64,000 nt of DNA, taken from positions 124,001-188,000 of the forward strand of contig JAJOHG010000011.1 in NCBI GenBank assembly GCA_021029095.1, written 5' to 3'. The notes under the pieces were generated by a model, which searched no databases, had not been told where the DNA came from, and saw only the letters and a program-made list of their open reading frames with translations. Source of the DNA: Phellopilus nigrolimitatus. Lineage: Eukaryota > Basidiomycota > Agaricomycetes > Hymenochaetales > Hymenochaetaceae. The position numbers and the translations under genes were made by a program. This document shows positions 24,190-35,517 of the stretch, in pieces; position 1 is the stretch's first letter; each line of letters starts with the position of its first letter.

Positions 24190-27100
24190 AAGTCAGCCTG
24201 TCGGTGGTGTCTCACGACAACTGACAGAAGAAAAACGCATACTCCATTTTTAGAAGGAGATGTGGACTGCGCGGCGTGTACGCCGCAGAAGGGAGGATTC
24301 CGAAAGCCCCGGAATTTGTTTCTCCGTTATCGTTGCTTTGCTACTTCCCCCCCCCCTTGACGTTCGCCCGTTGACCGTGTTGCGACTGTTTACTTGGCAT
24401 TTTGTTTTCTTGTTGTTTTGCTTTCTTGAGACCTCTGCACATACGTACGCTCACGCATTTTTTGTTTCCTTATGCACGTTTTCTTTCGAATGAAAAAAGA
24501 AATGGAAGACGACCGCTATATACATGCTATCCCTGCAAACTCAGCGCGGCGACCTGGACAAGCCCGGATATTTTCGGTCTTGGGTTGGATTGAGGCTTTA
24601 CTAAGTCGGCTCTGTCTTGAATTGCAAGCTGATCGGTTCGAATGGCTCAGGAACCGAATGCAAGCCGTATCAAACGTTTTGCCTTGATGCAGATGCTGAT
24701 CCCCCGCAAAGTGGCAAATGGATACGGATCTTATTTATTTTGCTTTTGCCTATCTTACGCAGGTCACGTCCTGTTCCCCTCTGGATCTGTCCCTGGTTCT
24801 TTGGGTTTGGGTCTGAAGTCCCTGTGTTATTTTTTTTTCACGAATGATGTTCCTCTGGATGCTCTGCTGATTCTCATCGTCTAGCCGGGCCTTGTATTTT
24901 CAATCTTCTGTGCCTCTTGATCGTTGATATCTGCTCGTCAAATCCAATTCAAAATCAAAAAATTTTAAGTGCAAGAACACGAGTGCTGTGCATAGGCGCG
25001 GACTTGTAACCCGCTCGCGCGCGATTGTTCAAATCAATTGACGCGCCAGTATAATGCTAAATAAGCGTGGACCCACTAATCATGATCGGACAGCCGGTTA
25101 CTCGGTTAGGCTCGTGCAAGGCTTTAAATTCAACTTTTTATCGCGAATGCTATGGTAATCGAAGTCTCCTCTATTCAGTATGGTGAGTCAATTAAGATCA
25201 CTTAATTCATGCAAAGCGGTGAGCTCACTCTCCTGACAACTCCGTCAATGATGGCAAAAGTGGCATTTCTCTTCGGTTAGCGCCATTTGTGTCCGGACAC
25301 GGAGACTTCGCGCTCTCACCGCCGCAATTACCCTCAAATCGAAGCCACTGGCAGCGCCTGTGTGAAGATGGGAAGGTGAAAGAAGGTTAGAATACTTGCA
25401 AAAAAAAGCCCTGTGAGTGGTGATGCGATCTATTTCGTTCTCATTGTCCCTTCTTCCCCGCGCTCTCATCGCTCGTTCTTTCAGCATATATATAAACACG
25501 AATCGCGTATCTTTCCGGAGCGCTATCAAAGCCCGCGCGAACTCAGTTCGTTGCGACAGCCGCCCAAGATTCAGGCTCTCGGGCGAAAGTCGCACCAACC
25601 ACTTTTATATATTCGAGCTCCGCTCGACCGTGCCGCTCACCGAGAGCGGTCGGAGCTGTTCCAAGCACAAGGCGACGTCGACGAAGCAAATCTATTGCCA
25701 CCATTTGCTAATCGTCTCACTCTAAGACGTTCCAAATCGAATCGGAGGGTATAACGTTATTGTTAGCACTGGGCTGTCAAGTCACTCCAGTGAGCCCACA
25801 GCAATGGTTTATATGTCATACGGACGCCGCCTTCGAACGGTCTAATTACCCCGTCATTCCCATGCACAGGCGCAGCGCGTGATGCCAGAGCTGCATATGA
25901 CTGACCACTACGTCTTTGTCCAGCCACCTGTTTGTGGTCTATGTAAGATGCGTGTACTTACGTACCGTGATCCCTAGCTGTACCCGACGCCGGCCGCCCC
26001 GCACATGCCACAATGTCTTCTGTTTGTCGTCCCTGTCGCTTCTTTCCGTCTTCACTCCCATAGCCAGCTCTTACACCGCAAGTGCGTATATAACTGCATT
26101 CTAGATGCTCCGTGCCGAACAACCAAACCACTACTTTCTCTTCTCTCAATGGAGTCGGAGCGGCTATGGCTTAGTTCTCAGTTCTCAGTTCTCATCAGCG
26201 CTCTGAGCGGGGAACGAGGGATGTGCCGTCAGTGCGCAACCTTGCCTTGATTTGACCTTCCGCTCACGGCTAACCCTGAGACTCCGGAGAATAGTCGAAA
26301 ATTTCCTACACCATGGAATTCGCATTTGAGTTTAGGAAATCTTCACTTCCCTTGTTTCATTCGTATTCACACATTTACAGCTGTACACTTCCCTCCAGTA
26401 TTCTTTCTTCGCTACGCGGCTATTCGCGCGCAATCTCTGGAGTTAAGCTGGTGCTGATGTGCTGTAAGTTCAGACGCACAATATTTTTAGTGATTTCTCT
26501 CTTCTCCCTTTCTCCTATCTCCTCGTTCGTTCATACGGATGTTGTAGTCGGGAGTCGACTATGCAAACGCGGCGACCTGCGGTCCTCGGCGTCATCAAGC
26601 CACAACAAGCGAGACCGCTCCCACAGCGCGCTTCGGACAAACAATATCGTGCTCAGAAAAACATCCAATGCCGCCTGGGAAACATCAGCTTCCTATATAT
26701 TCTGATTACCTTTGCCGCGCTTGCTTGTACAAGGACAACATATATGCTGCTGCAAACTCCGGCTTCACTCAGTAATAGACTAGAACGTCTATTAGAACAG
26801 AAAATTCTAATGACCAACTAGCCTTGGCCGAAATACAACTGGCGGTAAAGCCTATGTATCGCAAGGGCGTTTTCCATAGCGCCCGCCAGAGTTACTTAAG
26901 TCTGTTAGCGACGCTCTAGCGAGTCGCCGAGGAGAATATCTTCAAAGTCAAATGTATAGGCCTTCAATATGGTCCACGGAGCCCGCGGTCGCACTCAATT
27001 CGGCTTCGTCCGTGGGCCGAAACGTGTTTTTGACGTACTCCCGCCGCTTCCGTAGTGCTTCCGTCCACCAATGATTAGCAAGAAAATTTATAGGCCCCCT

Positions 27101-27400
27101 TCTCTGTGTATTTTCTTTTTTGTGCGAAAGTGCAACCACTTCAGAGCACATTCCTCCGTCGGGAGTTTACCGCGAAAAAAATGAAAGATTCACGCGAGCT
27201 CACGTTGTAATCGAAGGAATTACATGTATAATCTTGCCGAGTTTATGTATCGGCATTTACAGGCGTTAGGAGGTGCCGTTTAGCGAGTGACTCTCGAGTT
27301 TAGAGTTTTTGGGTTTGATGGTATGATGAGGTTTAGGGCTTGAGTTTGCTTGACTTTCACCAACTTCAACAAAAGACCTGCCGTTGCAATTCGACACAAA
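24190..27400. other. Gene-free interval between F-box gene and SET gene
   Basis: About 3.2 kb. The first few hundred bases are probably 3' untranslated sequence. Short frames (for example 25245-25598 on the minus strand and 26313-26705 on the plus strand) have no recognisable domains. Near 24990-25056 a TTGTAA loop and a GTTCAAATC word recall a threonine tRNA but acceptor and D arms cannot be formed. Small overlapping hairpins (AATAGAC...GTCTATT, ATTAGAA...TTCTAAT) occur at about 26773-26811. Confidence 0.5.
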
Positions 27401-28923
27401 ATGACAAGCCTTGATGAATGTTCTGAGCCTATCAAATCATTTAGAACTTGGTTTCTCGAGAATGGCGGAGAACTTCACCGCGACATACATTTCATTCGTG
27501 GCGAGTCTATCTTCTCGACTTCAGATCAGGAGCGAATATTGAATGAACAAACTCTAAAAAGGTTCATCAGGGCTCTCCGTCCGTACGCAAGTTGACCTGC
27601 AATCAGATACGACGGTAGTATCCTGCCCCTTTTCTTTGGCGATCACGTTGGAGACTGTTCGCGAACCACTGCAATTTTTCGGTTCACTCAATACAGATGT
27701 GCAGGCCCAACTGTCAGAGAGACAGCGTATTTGCGCATATATCTCTTTGCATTGGATTTTCTCGGAGGTAGATGACATAAAGTGATCTACTCCTTACCGT
27801 TCCCCATCGAATATTGCCTAATCTGAAATTCCAAGGCATCTCCTCCGTCACCGGCCGTATATCGATGTGCTTCCGCGTCCGGAGACTCTACTTACTCCGT
27901 TATACTTCTCGGAAGCTGAACTGAACCTCTTTCGTGGCACGAATCTCTATGGCGCTACTTCAGACCAACGCACAACCTGGGACGCTGAATGGCAGGATCT
28001 CTGCTCGGTCGTCCGTCAATGGAATCCAGAAGTCGCCAACAGGCTTACCAGGTCCGTTTTTCGTGCATGGTTATATCTCTTCAGAACTTGACCTTTTAAT
28101 GAGCAGGGATATGTATTTGTCTTCAGCGACGTACTTATCCTCGCGTGCCTTCCCCTCTACACTCCTCTCCAGCAACCCGTCCTTGGTAGCGACACCCTCG
28201 TCGTATCCTGTCCTCCTTCCAGGGGTCGACTCGCTTAACCATGCGCGTAACCAGCCTGTGACTTGGAGTGTTTCGCGCATCTCACGTCCCCCGCCTATCT
28301 CTGCGCCCGAAGGGGCTAATGTTGATCACTGCGTTGTGCTCACACTGAACACACCATCCGTCGCCGGCGAAGAGCTCTTCAATAACTACGGTCCGAAGCC
28401 TAATGCTTCACTTATACTCGGCTACGGCTTCGCCTTGGAGGACAACCCTGACGATACCATTATGCTGAAGGTTGGGACGGGAGCCGCTGCCGCCTCTGAC
28501 GAGAAGTTCACTCGATCGGAATTTGAGATTGGGCGCGATGTGCAGGGCGTGGACGCGCTATGGAGCGAAGTGCGTGCGAGGATCGCTACGAGTTATGGTG
28601 TTACAAAGCCATATTCGAATGCTGAAGTAGAAGAATCTTGGGAGGAGGAGGATATTCGACTCATTATGGAGACTGCGGACACCTTGTCAGGCATGGTTAC
28701 TTCTCTCCTCCACCGACTTCCATCTCTTGCGGAAACGACAGAAGAGGTTCAGTCGTTGACCATCCGCGAGAGTGTGAGAACAATGTGGGGATATTATGTG
28801 CGCGGGCAAGCCGACATTCTAGAGGCTCTTCTTGCATGGCTGGATAAAAAAGATCAAGAAGCAGTAAGGAAGGCACAGGAGGCGGGTATAGATATTCAAG
28901 TTGAAGACGACGATGAGGACTGA
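27401..28923 (+). CDS. SET-domain lysine methyltransferase, SETD3/SETD6/RKM type
   Basis: Four exons: 27401-27500, 27571-27767, 27836-28051 and 28107-28923. The product begins MTSLDECSEPIKSFRTWFLENGGE, the usual N-terminus of the SETD3/RKM-like class. It then has DTTVVSCPFSLAIT, SERQRICAYISLHWIF, RTTWDAEW, LLPGVDSLNHARNQPVTW (the SET NH motif) and GEELFNNYGPKPNASLILGYGF. These enzymes are AdoMet-dependent methyltransferases that modify ribosomal or other non-histone proteins. A helical C-terminal substrate-binding part and an acidic end (VEDDDED) follow. The first intron appears to use a GC donor (G|GCGAGT at 27501); a GT donor six bases upstream (C|GTGGCG) is possible but a poorer match. Substrate unknown. 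Confidence 0.86.
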
Positions 28924-29763
28924 TATTAGTAATTATTCGGCATGGTCCTACGGTTCTGGGTTTACTGTCGAAAAATTTCTGGTACAATAACTTCTTGCAA
29001 TTCTCCTGTGAGTGTTACAAAGACAATTGTCGTTCTTCAAGATTTCTCATTTTCATTTCTTTTGCAAAAATTCTATACAGACAGAAGAACATGGCATCCA
29101 CGTTCCGAGTGACTGTAGTAACTTTGATATCGGCGAATTGCTCAGTATGACTGTCGTGTGAGAGAACAAAGTCGCAGTCAGCTCTCCTCTTGCCCGTATT
29201 AGATGTTTAGCTGAGGTGCTTCTTCCCTTGACGATGAGAAGGACAAGCACGACGCTAGCTAGTACGTCCTACCATACCCGGCGAGATCAAGAATGTATTC
29301 GAAAGTGGGTTTCACTGACCTGCGGTAGTGCATACTTATATCAGCAACAAAGTTGTCTCCAAAGATATGCAAATCAACTTGAAGTTCAAAGACTCGATGT
29401 GAGTATAGGATCATCTTCAAGTATGTTTTCGAAGTGCTCCGCTTTTTAGAAAGAGCAACTCGACACCGCCTCTGCGCAGAAGTGGATGACACGGTCTATT
29501 GCCTCCAACAGACGCCAGTATCCATGACCATGTCGACGTCAGATACATCATCCCAAATCTATTATTTTAGATTAGCATTTTCGTAGAAAGCATGGACGTA
29601 TATGAGTATTCGAGTTTCGAGGTCCCGAAGGCAAGGCAGCAGCGGTAAAAGTACATCACGTGTCATAACTGGAAGTATAACTGGAAGTGGCACTGGCACG
29701 ACGGTGGCTTGATGATCCTTCATACCTTCTTGAGTCTTTTCTGTCTGCAAGAAGAAATGGGGT

Positions 29764-29790
29764 TTATATAAAACAGCAAGTTTTATATAA
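29764..29790. repeat. Perfect 11-bp inverted repeat with 5-base loop
   Basis: TTATATAAAAC, spacer AGCAA, then GTTTTATATAA. Each arm contains a TATATAA box pointing outward or inward, so it could be a hairpin, a bidirectional TATA element or a chance AT-rich palindrome. Confidence 0.7.
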
Positions 29791-30013
29791 TGGCTCGTGT
29801 GATGAGAAAATCGAGCTCTTTGCGATTGCCACGTTGAATGTTGTCATCTTGACTCATCATTGTCTCATCTCAAAGAACGTCTTATCAGGCTCTTATCAGA
29901 CTATGCATTTCTTATAATTCTCGGACGCTCGAGCTTCTTATATTTTCTAAGCTCTACACATAGTGCACTTCTGGTCTAGCTGTCTTCTGGTCTCCGGAAA
30001 CTTGGTTCTGACC

Positions 30014-30019
30014 GTATAA
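30014..30019 (+). promoter_or_regulatory. TATA box of the FMO gene
   Basis: TATAAA about 129 bp upstream of the ATG at 30143. An in-frame upstream ATG at 30044 lies only about 30 bp after it, at or before the likely transcript start, which favours the 30143 start. Confidence 0.5.
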
Positions 30020-30142
30020 ACCCAGGGAAATCGAATTTCGGGTGTGGGTGCCAGCTTCACCACGGTCAGGCCATCGATCCTTGGCCAGGATTTGAATAGC
30101 TTTCATCTATTTGCTTCCGAAAGGATACCAGTACTCTGCTTA

Positions 30143-32563
30143 ATGAGTGACAAAACATCTGCGCTGCAGCACCGTCAAGTTGCTCGCGACTGGCTAGCCG
30201 AGTTTTCAGAGGCTGTGACGAGAAAGGACGTGCAAGATGTTACAGATTTATTTCTTCCTAATGGCTGGCTCCGAGATTCCCTCGTATTTAGTTGGGACAG
30301 TCGCTCGCTCGAGGGACGTGACCGCATCGCAGAATACTTGCGCGTTCGCCTTCCGACCTCTCAAATAGCGAAAATAAGGCTCGATGACCGCGCCGGTCTG
30401 GCGCCCGCCACTTTCTCACTCTCGCAAGAAATAAATGGTGTTGAAGCTGCTTTTGTCTTTGAGACGCCTGTTCTTCGTGGGCGCGGGCTCGTGCGTCTTC
30501 AACTCGAATCAGATTCGCTTACTGCGGACTTGGATAGCACTGCAACTAGCCTAGGCAAGCGCTGGAAAGCGCTCTCTGTGTACGTTGCAACGGACAACAT
30601 CAAGGGACACGAAGAGGTAGGCCATGAATCAGGAATATACGACAGCCATACGCTATCTTGGTCGGAAGTCAGCGCCGCGCGTCGCGCTGATATAGAGGCG
30701 AACCCTCAGGTACTTGTCAGTGCGTAATTTTCATTTCCATTCTCCCTGAACAACCGTGACAAATAATTATAAATTTGGGAATATTGCAGTCGGAGCTGGT
30801 CAGACGGGCCTGCAGGTATCCGCGCGCTTGCAGCAAATGGGCCTCCGAACGATTGTTATCGAGCGAAATGAATATGTTGGCGACAATTGGCGAAAACGCT
30901 ACCCGACCCTAAGCCTGAACACTCCCAGGACACACCATTGTCGTGAGCTTGTCTTCCATCAGCATATTGTTTTGAAATTTTTTTTTACGTCGGGTTGCGT
31001 TCTCAGTCCTCTATGCGCCATTCCCCATCACATGGCCGACCTATACTCCACGCGACAAGGTCGCTTCATGGCTCGCGCACTACGCTGAGTCGCAGGACAT
31101 TGTCGTTTGGACTACATCATATCCCATATCCTCGCCTTCGTACGACGCCTCTTCCCACCGCTGGACCATTACTATCAATAAATCCAGTATCCCGGTTACT
31201 CTACGTCCCTCGCACATAGTGCTCGCAACGGGAACGCTCGGAGACCCATATACGCCTTTAATCCCCTCCGCCTCTTTATTCCACGGCCCACGTCTCCACG
31301 CATCGGAATATCGGGGCGGTGCGTCCTTCACCTCCCAGCGTGTTTTAGTCGTCGGCGCGGGTACGACCGCCGCAGACTTGTGCCAAGACCTCGTTACTCG
31401 AGGTGCGCGCTCTGTAACAATGCTCCAGCGGCGCGCGACGACGGTCGTCTCGCGAGCGCTCGCAGATCAGGAGTTTCGTGCATGGCCAGAGGGCGTAGCC
31501 GTCGAAGTGGGCGACTTCAAGGTCGCAGCCACGCCGTTGGGGCTGCTAAGCAAGATCGCAAAAACTCCCGGAGAGCGGCAAAGAAGGAAGGCCGTGGATG
31601 CGGCAATGCATGAAGGGCTTAGAAAAGCCGGGTTGGTGCTAGAGGACGGTGTTGATGGAGGCGGGAGGAGGTCGCTTGTATATGAAAGGTTGGGTGGTAA
31701 GTTTGCTACAAATTTTCCTAGAATCTCTCAAAATAAAAATATCGACATTAACAAGAACACTACAGGATACTGTATGGACCAACCCCGCATATCTTCTATT
31801 TTGGATATTAATCGCTTCTAATTTCCAAAACCTATGTCAGGGATCGACGTCGGTGCTGCCGACCTCATCATCAGCGGGAAAATCGCCGTCAGGGCTGGAG
31901 AGATCGCTGGCTTCTCTGAAAACGGTTCGGGCGTCACACTCAACGACGGGTCCACATTGGATGCGGACGCGGTTATATTCGCGTGCGTGTTTTTGTCTCG
32001 TATAATTACGTTACATCCGACTGAAAACCCTTTAATTGCTCTCCGACTACTCAACTTGTTTACCACCTGGAAATACAATAGCACGGGGTACCAGAACATC
32101 CGACCTTCAGTGGCGAAGATCTTCGGTGCGGATGTCATTGGTCGCACACAGGAAGTATGGGGCCTAGACGCCGAGGGAGAGTTGAGGGGTTGTTACCGGC
32201 CTTCGGGCGTGCCTGGGGTGAGTTCGTCTACAGCAAAACATGCTTCCTCATTCTCCATGTTTTCATCTCGTAATCTCTCATGCTGGGCTGACTCGGTGGT
32301 CCATCCACATTGGTAGCTCTGGTATGCTGCAGGCGACTTCTTCCATTCGCGCTACATGTCGAAGCAACTAGTTCGTGCTTCATTTCCTCTTTCTTCCACG
32401 TGTCAAATAATAGACTTCAAAACGCTATGTGCAGGCGCTGCTTATAAAAGCTGAAGAGCTGGGGCTTACAACCTTCACGAACCCTGCGTCCATTGGCGCG
32501 GAAGCATTGGGGCTATCTCGCGATGCAGCTCTGGCGGACGAAGACAAGCGGAGAAACGAATAG
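30143..32563 (+). CDS. Flavin-containing monooxygenase with N-terminal SnoaL-like domain
   Basis: First exon 30143-30719 encodes about 190 residues resembling a SnoaL/NTF2-like fold (WLAEFSEAVTRKDVQDVTDLF, GRDRIAEYL, WKALSVYVATDNIKGHEE). Splicing then gives VLVIGAGQTGLQVSARL, a GxGxxG FAD site. It continues with ERNEYVGDNWRKRYPTLSLN, a second Rossmann motif VVGAGTTAADLCQDL for NADPH, the FMO fingerprint FHGPRLHASEY, YWIDVGAADLIISGKI, ATGYQNIR, WGLDAEGELRG and AGDFFHSRYMSKQ. Introns are all GT-AG with good phase. FMOs oxygenate nitrogen, sulphur or carbonyl substrates using NADPH and oxygen. The N-terminal extension is common in fungal members, but the substrate is not predictable. The stop TAG is at 32561. 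Confidence 0.88.
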
Positions 32564-32916
32564 ACAGATGGATAGATGCGCGTGCGTCAGCTTAGAGGCT
32601 GTAGCAATTCGTACATATTGTTTATTTAAACCTACATTTTCAAACGATCCGCATACATACAAGTTACAGGAGCGAGTAGTAGTTATTGCCCGGATGCATG
32701 CAGGGGCCATGAATTCAATCATGACACTCGACCAGAAGACAAAAGGTGAACAGAAATAGAGTCGTAAGCTCGTCAGTTAGTGAGTTCGTGTAAGTCATAA
32801 AGAAGGGGTCATAAAGTAAGAGTAACGTCGTAATGTCGTAATGTCATAACGTCGTAAAGCCGCGGACGCACTATGTCCGAGTTCCAGCATCCAAATTGAG
32901 CCGAGTACCCGTCGAA
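32564..32916. other. Convergent intergenic region with short tandem repeats
   Basis: 353 bp between convergent genes. At about 32825-32858 the word GTCGTAA(T) recurs four times with small changes. Otherwise nothing recognised; it should hold both 3' ends. Confidence 0.5.
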
Positions 32917-33705
32917 CTAGAGGATGCAAAGCGCGATACCCGTCAGGCCCAGTGCGGTCACGTATACCATCGCCATCACGGGCTTCGCTGTCACCTGCAT
33001 ACCTCGCACCGCCGTGCTTGTCAAGGTACTTGTCGGGTGGACCCCTGTGCTCGTGCCAGCGAAACTTGAAGAAGCCTCACCATCCGCTGCGGATGCGTTT
33101 CCAAGGAGCGTGCTCTCAAGCGCGCATATATTCCGTATGCCGGTGAGGATGTCCGGCAGCTCAGACGCGGGTGCGGAGAGGAAAGAAGTCTGATTCGTTT
33201 GAGTGAAGCTGTAGAGTATACGATCCAATAAGTAAAATATTTAAAGAAATCGGCTTTGTTGAGTCGGGGCGTACCAGTCGACGCACTGGGGATATGCGGA
33301 ACGAAAGGTATCCGTGCAAGAGCACTTGATGACGTCGATGAACGCGCCGGGGTTGAAGATCACCTGGTAAGAATATGATAATTCAAGTTCGAGACAAGGA
33401 AGGAGGTCTAGACTAAGAATGTAGCCTACCATAGAGAAGTTGGCGAGGACAGGCGCGGCAGCGGCACAGCTATCAATGTTCGCATAGTTCTGTGAACAGA
33501 TGGGACACGAGGCAGGACTGGCCGGGAAACTTGGATTGTTTCCTTCTTGCCTGCGGACAGCAGCCATCTCCAGTGCCAGTCCTCTGTTTTCTTGTGTTTC
33601 ATGATCGCGAGCCGGGAAATGAATGAGAAGGGCGCGTGCGTCTGTGCTTAGATGAGAGAGAGGGAGCAAAAGGCAGCTGATGTAGACAAGAATTAGGGTG
33701 TTCAT
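32917..33705 (-). CDS. Secreted Cys-rich protein with probable GPI-anchor signal
   Basis: Three exons: 33430-33705, 33275-33363 and 32917-33208. The start at 33705 gives MNTLILVYISCLLLPLSHLS, a clear signal peptide; longer upstream frames would bury it. The mature part has eight Cys (CPICSQNY, SCAAAAP, IKCSCTD, QCVDCF, NICAL), a pattern frequent in small secreted basidiomycete proteins. A Ser/Thr-rich linker (about 35 residues) and a hydrophobic C-terminus (VYVTALGLTGIALCIL) suggest a GPI attachment signal. Splice borders are GT-AG. Function unknown. It diverges from the membrane-protein gene at 33951, sharing about 245 bp. Confidence 0.74.
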
Positions 33706-33950
33706 GACGGGGTCGTAAATCGTTATCAAACGTATATGAACGTGCCTATGGTGGCCGCTGATGAGGAGGCGATGGAGAAACTCGAGCGCCGACAGCTCCT
33801 GGTGGGAGATTGGGACGCACGTGTTTACGCGTTTTAAATCGCGAAGTCGAAGCGCGTTCAGCACGTGATGATCATGTGAAGGTACGCGAGGCTTTCTGAA
33901 TCGAAAAATGAAGTTTCGCGATCGGACCAAATAGCGTCGGAACTATAAGT
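33706..33950. promoter_or_regulatory. Shared divergent promoter
   Basis: 245 bp between head-to-head starts of the secreted-protein and membrane-protein genes. Contains CACGTG at about 33820 and another CACGTG at about 33862 with CATGTG nearby. No obvious TATA box. Confidence 0.35.
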
Positions 33951-35517
33951 ATGCTCTCCCGCGACATCGCTGTCCTCGGTGCCGCCCTCGCTCGTCGCAG
34001 AGACACCACGGGAAAGTCTGCTGCGAAAGTGCTCATGGCAGACACTCCGACGAGGAGAGACTATGGCAGCGCTGCCCGTTCAAGCCGGTACAAAGCTTCT
34101 TCGAATTCTCGCTCCGCTGAGCGGCTTCAGCGCGTACTTGAGGATGTCGCTGATGACGACGACGACGGCGTTCCACCTGCCTGGGTGAATGGGCTAGTCG
34201 AGGAGGGCATCGAAGACGACGAAGATGAGGAAGAGTGGGACGGAGGTGTGTACATGCATATCGTCAAAATTTGACGATTTCACGAACTGCCTACAAGGAA
34301 CTGCGTCCTATCACCGCGCACTCCGCCTCTACACCCTCGTTCCACTTTGCTCGCTCCTTTTCTTTATCTTGATTAGCCTTTTGCCGTTAATCATACAGCC
34401 CGCAAGTCTTCCGCACGCGCCTTCGTTGACGCGTCTTGCACTCGCCGCCCTCCTCGCCGCCGCGCTCTGGTGCTTTGCGCACACCCTGCGCGTCCCACTT
34501 TACACACTCTTCGAATCCCTCTTCTTCTCCGCTCTTAGCTTCCTATCTACTATCCTACCATCTCATGTTCACGCACGCTGCCGTACGCACCTTCCCGCAT
34601 TTACCGCGCTCGCGCATGCGGCGGTCCTTGCCTTCGTCCAAGAGGCCCTCCGTCTGACATCATTCGCAATTTTCAACCTTCGATGGCACCAGATCAATTC
34701 AGTTCCGGGTGATGATGTGCAACCGCGCGCAAATTCCCGAGCGAGCGACTCTGCGTTCCGAGAGGTATGGGCACTTGCGCTCGGATGGGCGGCCGCAGAG
34801 GTGTGTGCGGGCGTCGCACAGGGTTACGCGCAGCTTGACCTGTACGCGGACGCTGGTACCGGTGTCAATGTCAACGGGATTGACAACGATGAACCTTATG
34901 ATGATTATGAGCTTGGTAGAGGCCAAGAGCGAGAAGGCGATTCGGCCCCCTTCGACGAGGAAGGAGAAGAGGCGTTGGGCCTCATCCACCAAAGCCTGCC
35001 GTGCGCTCGCGTCGACGACAGTGCTGATAGCAAATGGAGCAACGCTCCGACAAAGTTGGACGTCGATGGGGCGCTTACAAGCCTCGCACGTGTGAGGGCG
35101 CGCGAGGCGCTTGAGGAGCTGTATGGCGAGGCATATATAGTGCGTATGGTTTTCTTTTCTATTAGAAATAGTTAAATGCTTTTAAGCATAATAATCTTAC
35201 CCAGACTTATACAGAACATACCTGTTTTCGTCCCCCTCCTACACCGGATTGACTCTATTCTCCTTTCGCTCGGCCTCACACTTTTCCTGTCTGCCGCTTA
35301 TCTGCCCTCGCCGCCCTTCTCCTCTCCGCACTCCGTGCACACCATTCCACTCCCTGCGACCTTCATCCTTCTCACCCTTATACACGCCGCGCTCGGTGTG
35401 CTACATGCTCCGCCGGTCCTCGCACGGGTGGGACTCCCCGCGGCAGCGTATAGTGCTCTTCTCGTAGCGCTTGCCCTGGCGTTTGGCGGCGCAGGTGTAT
35501 GGGCAGGTGTGTGGTGA
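33951..35517 (+). CDS. Multi-pass membrane protein, function unknown
   Basis: Three exons: 33951-34245, 34298-35139 and 35215-35517, about 480 residues. The N-terminal 98 residues are hydrophilic, with a Ser/Arg part then an acidic part (VADDDDDG, DDEDEEEW). Hydrophobic segments follow: LYTLVPLCSLLFFILISLLP, ALAALLAAALWCFA, a pair near HLPAFTALAHAAVLAF, and VWALALGWAAAEVCAG. A long acidic loop comes next, and at least three helices lie in the last exon (SILLSLGLTLFLSAAYL, FILLTLIHAALGVL, ALLVALALAFGGAGVW). That suggests seven or eight helices. I do not recognise the family; the loop pattern is compatible with an endomembrane protein. Splice phases agree and the frame is intact. Confidence 0.75.

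Larger units (their letters stand above)
28924..30142. other. Interval between SET gene and FMO gene with unresolved minus-strand frames
   Basis: About 1.2 kb. On the minus strand, open segments near 29050-29250, 29259-29492 and 29562-29750 have protein-like composition and some splice-like signals, but I could not join them into one frame or recognise a domain. They may be a small decayed gene. A perfect 11-bp inverted repeat lies at 29764-29790, and a TATAAA box of the FMO gene at 30014-30019. Confidence 0.4.

Noticed and set aside
24985..25060. tRNA-Thr-like sequence (CTTGTAA loop followed by a GTTCAAATC word)
   Set aside because: The T arm and a partial anticodon stem can be drawn, but the D arm and acceptor stem do not pair, so at most it is a tRNA relic or chance.
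30044..30142. Upstream in-frame ATG of the FMO gene as the true start
   Set aside because: It lies only about 30 bp after the TATA box, at or before the likely transcript start, and the added residues look unlike the domain.
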